DNA of 64,000 bases, from contig NC_088910.1 of assembly GCF_963576675.1 (NCBI RefSeq), positions 62,260,531 to 62,324,530 on the forward strand. The letters are read 5' to 3'. The notes under the pieces were generated by a model, which was not told the origin of the DNA, made no database searches, and saw only the letters and a list, made by a program, of their open reading frames with translations. Positions 30,145 through 42,544 of this stretch are shown here, in pieces; within the stretch, counting starts at the first letter, position 1, and each line of letters begins with the position of its first letter. The DNA comes from Euphorbia lathyris (Eukaryota; Streptophyta; Magnoliopsida; Malpighiales; Euphorbiaceae). The position numbers and the translations under genes are program-made.

Positions 30145-31945
30145 TGAAGGAAAATAGGCTAACGTATAACTGCGGAAATATAAAAATTTTAACCTATTTC
30201 CATTAACCCCAAGATCCGTTAACCGTTATTTCATATAAAGAGCGATAAAAGAAATACCTTTCAGAAGTTCTATCTACCGTTGCAAACGAAGTGCCCACAA
30301 CTCTTACTTCGAGTTCCCGAGCACAAAACAAAACAATGGAAGATCAAGTTAGAATCAACCGTTTAAAACAACCAAAGTACATTGTCTCTAATTAATCAAC
30401 ACAAGATCAAGGATAAGGAGAAAGAGATGAAAATCAATTGAACGGAAGGAAGCGGTGGAAAATCTCGTCCTCGAGCTAGGGGTCGAAATTCTCTCTCTTG
30501 CTTTAGGGTAGGAATTTGAAATTCTCTCTCTTGAATACTAGGGCTAGATTTCAAAAATCTACATAGGGGGGTATTTATAATCTTTCTTGTATCTAATCCT
30601 TAATTAGATAGAATTAGGTTTATTGAATAAGAATTCAATTCGGAATAGAATTCTTAATTATTATCTATTAATATATCTAAATATAAAAGATAATAATAAT
30701 AACCTTATTGGATAATAATAGGAGTAATATAATCTAATTAAAACTCCTAACTTATTTATCCTTTTATTAATTTAATTCATAATCCTAATCTAATTAGGAT
30801 TAATAAAATCAAACTAATTATTTATGTATTACCATACATAAAATCGCCCCCCTTGAGTAATTGGGCCTTATTGGGCTCAATTGGGCTTCCGTCAATTAAT
30901 TAGCATCTGTCTCTCTTTTGGGTTCCAAGTCTTATGTGTGACCCATTAGGTTCTTATTGCTACTAGCCGTATGCAACTTATTAAATTAATTTTCAAAGAA
31001 TTATATTTAATCTTTGCATAACGGAATGATGTACAAAGTATGTGATTAGTAAGTCCGTAATCATTCCCCTAGAGCTATAAGAAGACAGGTTGATTCTGTC
31101 GTTGACCTTTCCGTATTAGTTACGGTATAATTCGATCCTTTATCAACTATGTCCTTGAACTGAATCTTATGACTATGGATAATGTCAAGTCACATATAGT
31201 GAGACGTTCGTTTTACTTGTCTAGGCCGAGTCAACTCCAATTAGATAGGTTAAGAGAAATCCGTATTTCAATCTTAAGCTATCACCTTGCAAGGATTTAG
31301 AGTCAAGACTTCCACAAGGGATCCATAGACATATCTCCCATTTATCGGGAGTGATAAATGCTCAATCCAATGTATAACGATCCTGCAATCACTTCCTGTG
31401 ATACCCAACCTCTGCTGTTCACACCCCAGAATGACCAATTAACATTCCTTTGAGTCTGAGGATTATTTATACCTATTAATACTAATGAGATGAACAGGTG
31501 ACAAGGATGATTCTACCCATCATGTTATCTCAAGTCGGGTCCCCAATCCTAATGAACTACTTTTCATTAGATCCATGTAACTGTCCATATATCTATATAT
31601 ATGAAGCTTGTGAGATCAGCTTTCTGTCGGATAGAAGACATTGTTACATGCAAGTCTCAATAGTGATATGTCAATCCTAAACATATTACTTGACTTGGGG
31701 TGGTTTTAAGTTTATTAGTTTATTACAAAGTTTCGTCTCACTTCATGCTTGTATGAACACTTTATAATCACTTTAAACAAACTTACGGATTTCCTTTTAT
31801 TAGACTTTATTTAGTGCTTAAAAGGGATTGCCTTTATATAGTCATAAAACATATATCTCATTAAAAAAAATGATATAAAGAACACTTCATTTACATTAAG
31901 TTTGTATCCTAGAACAATTGTCTTATAGGACACTAAACCCCAACA
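30145..31945 (-). repeat. copia 5' LTR (1.8 kb)
   Basis: On the minus strand it begins TGTTGGGGTTTAGTGTCC and ends CTTCA next to the primer site. Small reading frames inside are not genes. The base pairs just outside (GACAA at 31946-31950) should be the target duplication; the partner copy lies beyond the left edge. Confidence 0.88.
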
Positions 31946-33749
31946 GACAACCCCATGACGAACTCGCGGAACTTCGCCAGCTTCACGTCCATCCTCTTCA
32001 CCATCTCTGGATGATCACCCACCCTGTCGACTAGGTCTACCATCAACTCGGCCTCCTCCTCGGCACGTGTTCGCTTCGAACCCTCGCTAGCACCACCAAC
32101 AACGTCGTCCGCGACCAACCCTTCATTCTCGCTCCCTATCACTTCTTTCCCCTTGCTCATTTTTCTCTTCCGGGACGACACAGTCTCAATCCGACCCTCA
32201 CCAACCAACCTATCTTCGAGCACAACCTCGGGTTCCTCCCCGACCTTGACCCACTCGTTTTCTTTCATAGGAAGCCCCCTCGGGGACCTCTGCTGCCATA
32301 TCACCATCATCAGCCGCGGAAAGTACCCCACCCATACTCTGGATCACCTGATTCGCATCTTCGAGCGACGAGAAGGAGGCCAGAGAAGCCGAAGCACCAG
32401 TGAAAGCTTCCTTAGTATTCTCAATACCGACACCAAACTCATCCGGATCGAAATCCATGCTCACCCGAGGATTCCGAGCACCTGCAAAAAAAACAACAAA
32501 AGAGTCAAATACTTAGCACATTTCCAAACAAAAGCAAAATCACTATCACATCTAAGCCACCCACACGCCTCACCTACAACGGCAACGTTTACGGTTATCG
32601 ACTCTAACTCGGCAAGCTCACCGGTTGAGAAATTGTACCCTCTTTTCCACTTCTCAAAATCCGACGCCACCCAACCCCACAGCTGAGCCATCCGCCACGG
32701 ATTCCAGATGTAATAACATGAGGCAAGAAGTGATCGACGAGTTCGTCCAAATCCTGTTTCTGATCCTTTCCCGTAGGCAAGTCCTTCAGATACTTCACCA
32801 ACTGAATCTTCGATTCCAGCATCTCCCGAGGCCTCAGCCACCAACTAGAGTCCATTGGATCCTCATTCCAGACCACTTGGAATGGAAAGTCCCCGTCCAG
32901 CTTCCGGACAAGCAGGAAGCGATGCCTAAATTCATTCACTTTATCTTTCAGATCCCCTATTACTTTGAATTTCTGGTGGGAAAAGGTAACATGCTGTGAT
33001 TGCGGTCCTTTATTCGGCTGAAAGAACTAACGAAATACAAGACCAGTTGCTCAAAATCCCGCTGACCAGCACATGGAGTAAAACCCGACCATCATCCTCC
33101 ATCCGTTCGGGTGAATTTGGCCAGGACAAAGGTCGTATTCTTTCAGGACCTCCACGAAGAATGGAAGAAGGGGGAGCCGAATCCCCGATTCAAGTTGTTC
33201 CTTATAAACCATTAATTCATTGGCCCCACCCGTATGATGAGCATGATCCTCCTCGTCTAGTGCAGCCAATTCGTATGGTTGGCCTATTCGATAAACCGCG
33301 AAGATAGAGGCTAAATCTGCGGACACAATAATATTATGGGCATCCTCTACAGCGAAAGACTCCGGCCTCCTCGGACGCTCCACCCGCTCAAAGCGCCTAC
33401 CATCGGTACCCGCTACACCCGGTTGCCTCATCCACAACTTGGCCCTTATGTCTTCGTATGACGTGCCCAAATGATGAGCCGACGTTATTAAACCGTCCAG
33501 AACAACCACCACAACCTCAAGAACCCCGGGGCGTACACCACCAACAGGTTGTTCCTGACTCGGTATAGCTCGTGGCACGTTTGACTTCTTTTTCTTCGCC
33601 TTTACAATATGGGAACTACTTTCCCCTTCCAATTCTATCCGCCTTTTCCGCTTCAAGGAGCGGGTCCGCGATACGTCACGAAGCGTGAAATCACCCGGAG
33701 TAACAGGCAGCAATCGTCTGAAGGCTCCCCGGGAAGAACCTTCTGACAT
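31946..33749 (-). pseudogene. Decayed antisense ORF of a Tat-type gypsy element (Transposase_28-like), truncated by the copia insertion
   Basis: The upstream part (33749-33051) starts MSEGSSRGAFRRL, has a basic KRKRR region, and carries the putative gypsy-type transposon motif near its end (RLPLLPFFVEVLKEYDLCPGQIHPNGWRM is the region; key residues PFF, PGQ, HPNGWR). The frame breaks near 33050 and coding character shifts frame twice, through FEQLVLYFVSSF to FRHRFLLVRKLDGDF and WNEDPMDSSWWL (32939-32700). It then runs through acidic and coiled-coil-like segments to 31950, where the copia LTR cuts it. Antisense ORFs of this kind are reported in the Tat lineage between pol and the 3' LTR. The LTR at 34284 on the plus strand fits that layout. 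Confidence 0.65.
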
Positions 33750-34283
33750 ACTCCCTCTCCCTAAAGAAAATAGTAAAACAAAAGCAGAAAGAGGAAGGTA
33801 TGACTAACCTTCGAAAAAAGCAAGAGGAGAAACGGCCAGAAAAAGCTTTCCCCAGATAGCACGAGAAGCACTAAAATCCCGAACACTCCAACCTACAGAC
33901 GGTCGAACTCCACGGAGCGGCGACCAACTTTCGCAAAGTTGGGAATCCAATTGGAAGAGACGAGTCACACCAAGAAAAATAGGAAACAGGAAATGAGAAG
34001 AAATCATTCTCAAAGTATTTATACTAAGGCCAAAAGTAAAGGCGTCGGCAAAGCACTCACTCCAAGGTATCTGGCAGCGCGTGCAAACAGAAAATAAATG
34101 TCACATTTAATGCTACAATGGTAGTCCTAAAAGCACATGCGTGGAAATTGAGGAATCTCTTCAGTAAAACTCTGACCGCTTATGCTACCTCCGTTTCGCT
34201 ACTCGACCACGTCGTTTTGTGATACTCACTCTACCGCTCGCATGCAATGCTCGCCATACCTGTTCACGAGGGGGGGGACTACT

Positions 34284-34572
34284 TGATTCAAAATATCACA
34301 AAAGCCAAACAGGGCCCAAAAGCCCAAGGAGCAAGGCCCACTAAGCCATCTCAGCTCACTATAAATACCCCCAACATAGGAAAGGTAAAGACACATTCTC
34401 ACTCACTACACAATCGGGTACCCTCTAAGCTCTTCGATTATTTCCTTTAATAATCATCTCGAACATCTAACTGTCTTGATCATCGGAGTGTTCAAAGGGA
34501 CCGCTCCCCACGCAGAGACGATATCCAAAAGCCACGAGAACCCTCGAAGGCTGTCCGGGTCACTGTAGTTCA
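34284..34572 (+). repeat. Probable 3' LTR of the Tat-type element (about 290 bp)
   Basis: A G-run polypurine tract (34268-34278) precedes TGATTCAAAATATC. A TATA box (TATAAATA, 34360-34367) and the gypsy-like TGATCATCGGAGTGTTCAAA follow, and it ends near GTAGTTCA. Ends are approximate. Confidence 0.6.
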
Positions 34573-34801
34573 TTCCCTAATTAGAAATTAAGTTAATTTT
34601 TTTTATTTTTTTTTTATAGAAAAGAGATAATAAATTCATATAAAAACAAACAATGAGTTTGGTGTTGTTTGAACCCATGATCTCTCACCTTAAAACAAAG
34701 CTCTTAACCAACTCAACTACTTTAAATTTTGAGATAATACTACATATGTTAAATATATACTAATATTTGGGGGGGCTACATGGGACAAAAATAACGACAC
34801 T
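34573..34801. other. Spacer with a tRNA-like relic
   Basis: 34650-34730 read on the minus strand has GAGTTGGTTAAGAGC, then GGGTTCAAAC after about 40 bp, which is a tRNA or SINE-head relic. No gene. Confidence 0.4.
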
Positions 34802-34866
34802 CAAGGGCGGAGCCGATGACCGGGGGGGCTTCGGCCCCCCCGGGCTCTGGGCTGGATCTGCCCCTG
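34802..34866. mobile_element. 65-bp foldback element (hAT-like ends)
   Basis: Ends CAAGGGCGGAGCC and CAGGGGCAGATCC (opposite strand) resemble the CAGTGGCGGAGCC termini of plant hAT-type MITEs. The centre (34820-34843) is a perfect 10-bp GC stem closed by TTCG. No clear 8-bp duplication is seen. Confidence 0.5.
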
Positions 34867-35059
34867 CTTCTGCGAAGTCAGACGGGAGGAAGACAGCCAT
34901 GCGTAAATATTGAGGGTATTATGGGAAAGTCACACAAAAACAGTCTAGATATGTAGTAGGTTGAGTAAATGGGTTAAATATGTAAATGAGTCTCCCATTT
35001 GACCTAGTTTTGTAATTTACCCATTTAATAATCTGCAAAACAACTAATTAACGTTATAA

Positions 35060-35338
35060 GGCCATCTCCAACCATTCTCTATAATCTATTTTTAGAGTAA
35101 AGGTGCACTCCAATGACACTCTAAAACATTTTAGAGTAAGACATTTGATACTCTATATATGAAGAATCAAAATGTCATACTCTATTTTTAGAGTAAGGTT
35201 TAATGATTGTTTAAGAATAAAAATATCATTTTATATAATAAATTGTATGTAAAATTAATATAATAATAATAAAATATTATCTGTTAATAGAAATATTCTT
35301 TTTAGGGTTATAAATAGAGTAGATGGTTGAAGATGGCC
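35060..35338. mobile_element. Tourist-like (PIF/Harbinger) MITE, 279 bp
   Basis: Inverted ends GGCCATCTCCAACC and GGTTGAAGATGGCC, flanked by TAA on both sides (35057-35059, 35339-35341). No coding capacity. Confidence 0.85.
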
Positions 35339-35393
35339 TAACTTCCAAAACTAAAATTATGCAATCTGTAAACTCAATAACAACTCACTCTAA

Positions 35394-36118
35394 GGGCCTG
35401 TTTGGTTCAACTGTTAGCTAATAGCTGTTGCAGTTGCTGTCAGCCGTTTGCAGTTGCAATAAGATGTTAGCTGTTGCTGTTAGTTGTTTGTTATTAGCTA
35501 TTTAATTACTAGTGTTTGGTAAAATTATATTAAACTGTTGCTGTTCGGATTTAAAATGTCTAAAATGGACATGTTTTAAATTAATCAACGATGAAATTAT
35601 AAAAGGAACAATGTGAAAAAATGCCTATAACGTTTACAACTAGGAATAATTTCACATCTTAATGTCTAAAATGGTACAATTTTACTCATAACGTTGGCAA
35701 CTAAGACCAATTTTACCCATAACATTGACAAGTTGGGTCTATTTCAGATATTATTAGAAAACATAGATATTTTATTTCTTATTATACACCAATTGCACAT
35801 ACCAGTGGTTCTAAAAAAGAGATTTCATATTTTTTTGTGATTTAATAATAAAATTGAAAATTAATATTTATAAATTCGATAAAATATTGGAATTTTTTTT
35901 TGTCCAACTCGTACAAAAGACAATATATTTTTTTATTTTCTTAAAAAAATCATGTCTAATCATATGTTTGTGATCTGTTACTAACTATGATAAAATGATG
36001 CACATGTGAAGTGTAAATGACAATATTCATGACCAAGAAGACAGTTTGATAAATTATTTCTCAAATTGACCCAACTTGTCAATATTATGGGTAAAATTGA
36101 TTTTGGCTACCAAAATTA
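35394..36118. repeat. hAT-like terminus and mid-repetitive sequence, no gene
   Basis: Starts GGGCCTGTTTGGTTCAACTG, a common plant hAT/MITE end. A possible other end is near 48340-48364 (AACACCC then TCTAA). The following part (about 35600-36118) has AACGTTTACAACTAGGA-type repeats that continue at 47992-48060 after the MULE. Confidence 0.4.
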
Positions 36119-36589
36119 GGTAAATTACATACGTGGTGTACAACCTTTACCCATAATCACACTTTGGTGTACAACCAAAATTTTGTCACACTAAACTGTA
36201 CAACCTTTTAGTGACCTCCCACTAAAGTGTACAACATGTAATTATGACGGTCAACACCTGGTCAACGCACCACCTCATCACTTTTAACCTCCTAACAAAT
36301 AAAAGTGGATCTCACCTAATGCTAAATGACTAATTTACCCTTAATTATATTTTCTTTTATTTTTTATTTTTTTATATTAATTCTTTTCTCTCTCTCACCT
36401 CCGTTGAAAACGTTTGCTCTCTCTCACCTCCATGCCTACAACGTTTGCTCTCTCTCACTCCATGCCTACAACACCGAAAATGTTTGCTCTCTCTCACCTC
36501 CATGCCTACAACGTTTGCTCTCTCTCACCTCTTGCTCTCTCTTACCTCCATGCCTACAAGACAGATCTAACCCAGGTTGGAGCAGCTAC

Positions 36590-38395
36590 TGATAGCGTGC
36601 GCGCCTAGGTAGAGTTTTCTAATGGCGATTAAATGTGTATTGCGGTGAATGTGCTATGAATATGGATGTGATCTTTTAAATGTTCTTAACTCTACTAGAT
36701 GCTACGGCTACTTAGGGGCAAGTGTACCCCGTCGTATCAAGTAATAATCCGGTTAAGACCGGGTATCGAATCCACGGGATTTATAATTACAAGTATTAGA
36801 TGACTCGGTTTCGTATGTTATTTAAGCAGCGATTTCTTTGGGGTGAAGCAAGATACAACTACACATTATCCTAACTATTGGCGACTCAGATTTGTGTAGC
36901 TAAAACCCTATGAAGTGGGATGAATATTGATAAGTTATAACCGCGATAAATAATGACTCTAAATGTATACGGATAATAATTTACTCTTGCAAAGACGACT
37001 AAGTATAGTAGGACCGTCCCGTGAAGCACTTAGACTACGTAATTCCTAGTCAAGGCGTGTCTAATGCGGGGGAATTAGAAACTAGGGCCCGTAAGTTCCG
37101 TGGCTTGTCAATTCCTACGGTTTCCGGTTTGTCACTCCTGGTAGGGCAACACCTATATAACTCCCTAAAGATAACCCGAATGGCGTCAGAAATCGCGTTC
37201 TCCTACACAATAGTCAATTATCAATATCAATACAAGTAGAAAATACTAACACGTAAAGGGAAATAGAGATTATAAATCATGAAATTATAAATATGAAATG
37301 TATATAAATGGGATACAACCAAGCCTAGTACATAGGAAGAGTACAAGCTAATTAGCACGTAAAAGGGGAGAATCCGCCCTTGAAACTAGCTAACCGGACT
37401 CAAAGCTGTCTCCTAGGTTGTGGAGGTGGAACTCTTGAGCTTGGTGACGAATGGTGGAGCGGAACTTCGATGGAATGCCGGAACAACCGAACAAGCTCTC
37501 GAGGTGGAGAGTTTAGCTACAAAAACTGAATCTATACTACAACAAGTAACAAAACAAGTATAGTTTGCTCTCTAGTGTGTAATTATTTCTTGGTATCAAA
37601 TGAAGTTCAAGAGCTTCCTATTTATAGACATCAAGCAAGGGCAAGTTTGTAATTTCACAAAGCACAAGTATGGAGCAACATTATTTGGTGCAGAAATCCC
37701 ATGATACGCCCCGCGTAAATTGGTCTACGCCCCGCGTAAATGCCCATTCCATCAGAAATCTCCTGCATGTGGACCAATTTGTTGTCTTGTTGTCTCAAGC
37801 ACGCCCTGTGTAAAGGATTGTACGCCCCGCGTGTTTGAGTCTCTGAAGTTTTATTGCTTGAATTGGTGCTTTTACGCCGTGCGTAGCTGAAGTACGCCCC
37901 GCGTAAAAGAGTCTCTTATCTTTTTACGTTGAAGAACTGTCTTTTACGCCCCGCGTATATGGTGATACGCCCCGCGTATGGAGAGTTGACTCTGGGAGAC
38001 AATGCAGTCTGACTTTCAGGATTAGGCCAATTATTGCCGACATGTGTCATACGCCCCGCGTACAGTGGCATACGCCCCGCGTATGCTGAGTCAGTTCCAC
38101 TCCACATGGCTTCTGCGGATAAGGCAATCATTATCGACACCATGTTTCACGCCCCGCGTATGGAGTGGATTTTTGCTCCTTTCTCGTACCTGAAATACAA
38201 ATCTTGAGAGCCGAGTTAGCTTGACGTTTTTATTTCCTAAACTAATCAAAAACGAGGAAATTAACTGAAAGTACGAGATTTATTTTTATTTCTTTATTTT
38301 ATCAAAACACTTTATTTTTGTAATTAAACTTATTTATGTTATCCAAAATCAACCCGTAAATCACGCTAAAAGATAGGGGTAAAATACCCCTATCA
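36590..38395 (-). repeat. 3' LTR of the Athila-like element, with palindrome array
   Basis: In element sense it starts at 38395 with a hairpin (TGATAGGGGTA, then TACCCCTATC). U3 holds about a dozen 13-bp palindromes of the type TACGCCCCGCGTA between 37695 and 38166, and the TATA box (TATAAATA, inverse of about 37619-37626) follows about 70 bp later. Confidence 0.92.
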
Positions 38396-40272
38396 AACCT
38401 CCTCGGACTTTAAAGTTTTACTTGTCCTCAAGTAAAAGAAATCGAAAGACAAGGGATTGAGAAAATTAAGAAACAAACCGAAGGTTGGTTTTGCCAAGTG
38501 CGTGATTTCAAAGTTATGGTTTTGTGCAAAGGTTTCGGTAAGTACCTACGCAAACAATTGAGTACAAAAACTTGTTTGAAACTCCATGATCAAGATTTAA
38601 TAGGCAATATTAACGGGGGTTGATTATCTTTTGAGAACCCGATAGTACCTCACCAAGGGATTTCGCTCTTACGCTCAATTTTAGGTGGGTCGGTGTTTTA
38701 GCACTCTTCTTTGCACTTACTCCAGATCATGTCGAATTTGCATTTTTATCCGGGTTTTTCCTCCTAAAATACGGTTAGGCAATATTAAAAATGAACCCGG
38801 AGGGGGGGTTGTAATGTGGGTGGCTACTTTAGTGGTTAGTTTAAAGAAACTCGAGTTCAAAAATACCGCTTTGTGATTGCACCGTATCATTGCTTATTTC
38901 GGCCATGGCGAATTTTACAAGACGTACTTCAAAATTGCTCGGGTGGAGCTTGAGAATGCCTTTTTATTTTTATCGTATCCTTTGTTTTGACAGAGGCACA
39001 AAAACAATATTTTGAAAACTTATGGTGCTCATTTGCTAAGGCCGTGACTTATTTCGGGTAATTCGAGTGCACTTTGATTATGTCGGTAATTGAACAAGAG
39101 GAAAAATGGTTAAATGTTAAGAGGGTATTAACAAAAAAAAGTTGGTTAATAGGCTCGAGGGGGTTTCCTAATGTTCAGTGAAAACGAGAAAAATAATTTA
39201 AGAAAAATTAGCCTAAGTGGGTTCGGTTTATCATCTATTGCCTTTTTACCACAATAAGTTTACTTAACCCGGTATTGGATGCAAATTCTATGAGTCGAGT
39301 GAAGTCAAAGCTCTCGAAAAATTGTGAAAGAATTAGAGTTCTCGTACGAACTCTTTTAGGCTCAAAAATACCTCACAAAGATTCGGGTTTAAATTGTGTA
39401 CTATCAAGTTTTCGCTAAATTCTCAACTATCCCGTTTTTATTGCCTTTTTAAAGTTCATTATGGAGATAACATTAGGGTTAAGACTCAATGCCTTAGTTT
39501 AGTACTAACCTAAGCTTTGCACAAATTCCCTAACTTTAAGATCAAGACTAAAATTTCTTAATCGAATCAGTCCTTTATGTTCCGACGTTTTTATTTTTGA
39601 TGACAAATAACGGAACTTTAATTAATTTCCGAAGGAGGGATAACGTGTCGGGAAAATTTAAAAGAGTCAATAAATTAGTTTAATTATTTTGTTGTTAGTA
39701 AATTTTTATTTTTGTTTTTGGTAGTGCAAAACAAACGTTAAGTACGGGGTTGCACATCCCTCCACGTTATTTAAAATGACGCCTATTCCAAGGGCGTCGC
39801 AAAAAGAAACTAAAACAAAAACAAAAATAAAGCTAAGGAAGGGAAAGAAGAAGACCCTTAGTGATCAGGGGCCCTACGCGAGGCGTGCCCAGGGGGGCGC
39901 CCCGTGTAGGGCGGCATTTTTAATGCGTTTTGAGTCAGAGACTCAAAGACGCAGGGCGTAATAGGGAGGGCGCCCTGCGTAAGGTGGTGTTTTTATTGGT
40001 TTTAGAGTTAGAGACTCAAATACGCGGGGCGTAATAGGGAACGCCCCGCGTGTTTGAGTTTCTGAACTTTTTTACGCATGAAAATGAGGGGTACGCGGGG
40101 CATTCCATGGGGTACGCCCTGCGTAGATTTATTATAAACAGCAAAAATAAACGCAAAAATAGCACGAAACATAAATGGAAATAACTAATATATTAGAAAA
40201 TAAAAAGAGAGTACATCAAAACATTAAAACATCAAAACATCAAAAGAAAATGGAAAACAAAAAGAAATGGAA
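38396..40272 (-). other. Non-coding 3' part of the Athila-like element
   Basis: No gene is seen. It includes the polypurine tract next to 38396 and a cluster of degenerate palindromes (TACGCGGGGCGTA type) at about 39870-40130. Confidence 0.6.
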
Positions 40273-41475
40273 CTATGGTTGAGGTGGAGGTGGATTGCCA
40301 TGGAGGTTGAAGTAGGAAGCGAAGGAAGCGGTGAGGGCATCGAAACGAGAGTCGATATGAGCCCGGTCCTCACGTTGTTGTGCCTCAATGGTGTCGAAGC
40401 GGGTGTCAAAATGGGCCCGATCACGATGTTGGTTATCCTCCAAGATATCCAACCGAGCGTAAAGGGCATTGAAGTCGTGAAGGGGTGGAGGACTAAAATT
40501 GAGACCTAAGCTCGAGTCCGAGTCACCTTCCGCATTGGAGTTGGCTGCCCCCGAGGTCTCGCCCGGGCCGGAGGTCGAACGGTTAAGAGACTTAAAGGCA
40601 TTCTTATCCACGGGTCGAGGCAAAAGGCTCGGAAGGCGATCAAGGGCAGCTTCACCGAGAGTGGTGAGGGCGAAGATGGTGATGAGGTGGCCAAAACCGA
40701 GCTTGGCCCGCTTCCGGACGGGTGTGGCATGGAGGTGAACAGCCACGTGATAGGCAAGGTCATAGATGAGCCCATTGACAAAACAGTAGAGGGCCAACCG
40801 TTCGTGTTTGTTGACCTTAGATGCCTCGGACTTCCCCGAAAAGTAAAATGAAATGAAGCGGTGGAGAAGTTGGAGGATATGGTCACGGATGAGAGATGGG
40901 CGGAGGTTGGAGACGTGATAGTCATCGGACCCCGTAATGGAGGCCCAAAACTCATAAGCCACAACGCCGTCGGGCCAACTGGATCTGCCTCCCTCCGTTT
41001 GGAAAGTGAAATGGTGTTGGAGCCATTGAGTGTCAATGGAAAATGGGCGGTTGTGGAGGCGAAAGTTGAAGAGGGCGGCTCCGGGGACGTTGTTGGAGGT
41101 GAGAGTGGTGTAGAATTTCACCACTAGTGATGGGTACACCCGTCGATGCGTAGAGTAGATGTCGTACTAACCGAGGGCACGGAGGCGAGCTTCGAAGGGA
41201 ATGCCTAAATCATATTGATCAAGCACGCTTCGTTGGATATAGGGAAGCTCCATGATAGTGGCGGCACAAAGATCTTCATACCTTTGGGCCTCCTCCTCGG
41301 TGAGGAGATGAAAAGGGGCCCGGTATTGGCGGGTGAGTGGTGGAGTTTCCTCCCGTTCGGGAGGTGGAGGTTGCTGATTTTGGGTGGAGTGGGAGGAGCG
41401 AGTGGTGCGAGCTCGACGAGCTTGCATTTGTTGGTCGAGGGGAGTGTTAACGGCTGCTCGTTTGCTTCGGGTCAT
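40273..41475 (-). pseudogene. Athila ORF-1-like gene, one in-frame stop
   Basis: Starts MTRSKRAAVN. A Pro/Gln-rich head is followed by TEEEAQRYEDLCAA and FEARLRALG, then a TAG at 41169-41167 where the frame otherwise continues as YDIYSTHRRVYPSLVVKFY. The body has FRLHNRPFSIDTQWL, a long helical region, and a C-terminal Ser-rich and coiled-coil tail (RAHFDTRFDTIEAQQ and RAHIDSRFDALTA repeat). It lies downstream of gag in element sense. Function is unknown; the family is seen in Athila elements. Confidence 0.7.
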
Positions 41476-41619
41476 GATTGTATGAGGAAGAAGGGAAAAG
41501 GAATGAAGAGGGAGTGGGAGATGAGTGTTGTGAAGAGTTGGGGTAGTTGTGAGGAAGGAAAGGGGAAAAAGGGAAGATATATATAGGGGAGAAGTGGGGA
41601 ATCCAAGCAAAGCTCGGAT

Positions 41620-42335
41620 TCCCAGAGGGGTACGCGGGGCGTAAAGGGGCTACGCCATGCGTATCCCTCCCCCTGATGTTATTTTGCGCAAGAACGGTGA
41701 GATACGCGCGGCGTAATTAGGGTTACGCCACGCGTATCGGACCTCCTGCTCCTTTTTTATGACAAAAAGGGCGGAGACGCGGGGCGTAAATGGGGTTACG
41801 CCCCGCGTATGATGACGGATTTTTTTTTTTGGTTTTTGGTAATTTTCTGATTTTTTGAATTTTGGATTTATGAGTGTTTAATGATCTTTAATTGATTTTA
41901 TGATTTTTATGTTTTATTTATGACTCTTTTTAATTTTTATTAATTTATAATTAAGGGGGTAGTTAATGAAAATTTATTATGGAGGGAAGTTGGAAATTTG
42001 AATTTGAAAGGATGGGAATTGATTGGCTGGAAGAGGAGGTGGAGTGTGGAAATGAGAAAGTTGTATAGGGAAGAGGAGTGATGGGAAGTTGGAGAGAGAG
42101 GGAGTTGCCATGGGGAGTTGTGATTCACAACTCCCCGAGGATACGCGCGGCGTACCCTAGGGTACGCCCCGCGTGTTCTCTACGTGGCATTTATTAAACA
42201 AGAGCGTTTTTTAGGAAAAACGTACGCGGGGCGCAAATTCAGGTACGCCGCGCGTAGTGTGTCCTTTATTAAGTAAAAAGGGGCAGACACACAACTACGC
42301 GGAGCGCAAGGGGTTGTACGCCCCACGTATTTTAA
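41620..42335. repeat. Palindrome pairs in the internal region of the Athila-like element
   Basis: Pairs of TACGCGGGGCGTA/TACGCCCCGCGTA-type palindromes occur near 41630-41665, 41702-41740, 41776-41812, 42141-42176, 42223-42260 and 42285-42335. Inside each pair the pitch is 20-21 bp. They flank the ORF-1 and gag genes and are non-coding. Confidence 0.85.
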
Positions 42336-42544
42336 GAGTTTTGGATTAATGTGGGATTTGTTTTTCTTTTGATTTTATGAAAATAAAAGAAAAAGGGAGA
42401 AAATAAAATAAAGTAAAAATGAAGACAATAATGCGAAATAAAGAAAGCAGATAACGTTTATAATACATATAGACAAGTGGTTCGAGGAATTCAAACCGAT
42501 GCTACGTTTTGAGTCGAAGTAGCTCGACTTTCTTATATGGCGGC

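Larger units (their letters stand above)
1..31945 (-). mobile_element. Ty1/copia LTR retrotransposon, split by three nested insertions, continuing past the left edge
   Basis: On the minus strand the parts follow in the right order: LTR 30145-31945, a primer-binding site matching initiator tRNA-Met (TGGTATCAGAGCC, read from 30143 down to 30131), leader pieces at 29824-30130, 7228-8520 and 1521-1723, then gag-pol from 1520 down to 1. The gaps are explained by a solo LTR, a giant MULE and an Athila-like element, each with its own ends. That the two copia pieces are one element is inferred from order, strand and the shared TA microsatellite junction. The family is recognisable from the LTR start read on the minus strand (TGTTGGGGTTTAGTGTCC). 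The other LTR and most of pol lie outside the window. Confidence 0.65.

Noticed and set aside
32153..33307. Plus-strand frames antisense to the decayed Tat ORF
   Set aside because: The minus-strand reading carries the recognisable motif; the plus frames are shadows.
36326..36608. Frames with repeated LSLTSMPTT-type peptides
   Set aside because: Translation of a short tandem repeat (CTCTCTCACCTCCATGCCTA) inside a MULE.
37021..37239. 72-residue frame, repeated at 44663-44881
   Set aside because: Lies in both LTRs of the Athila-like element and shows no domain.
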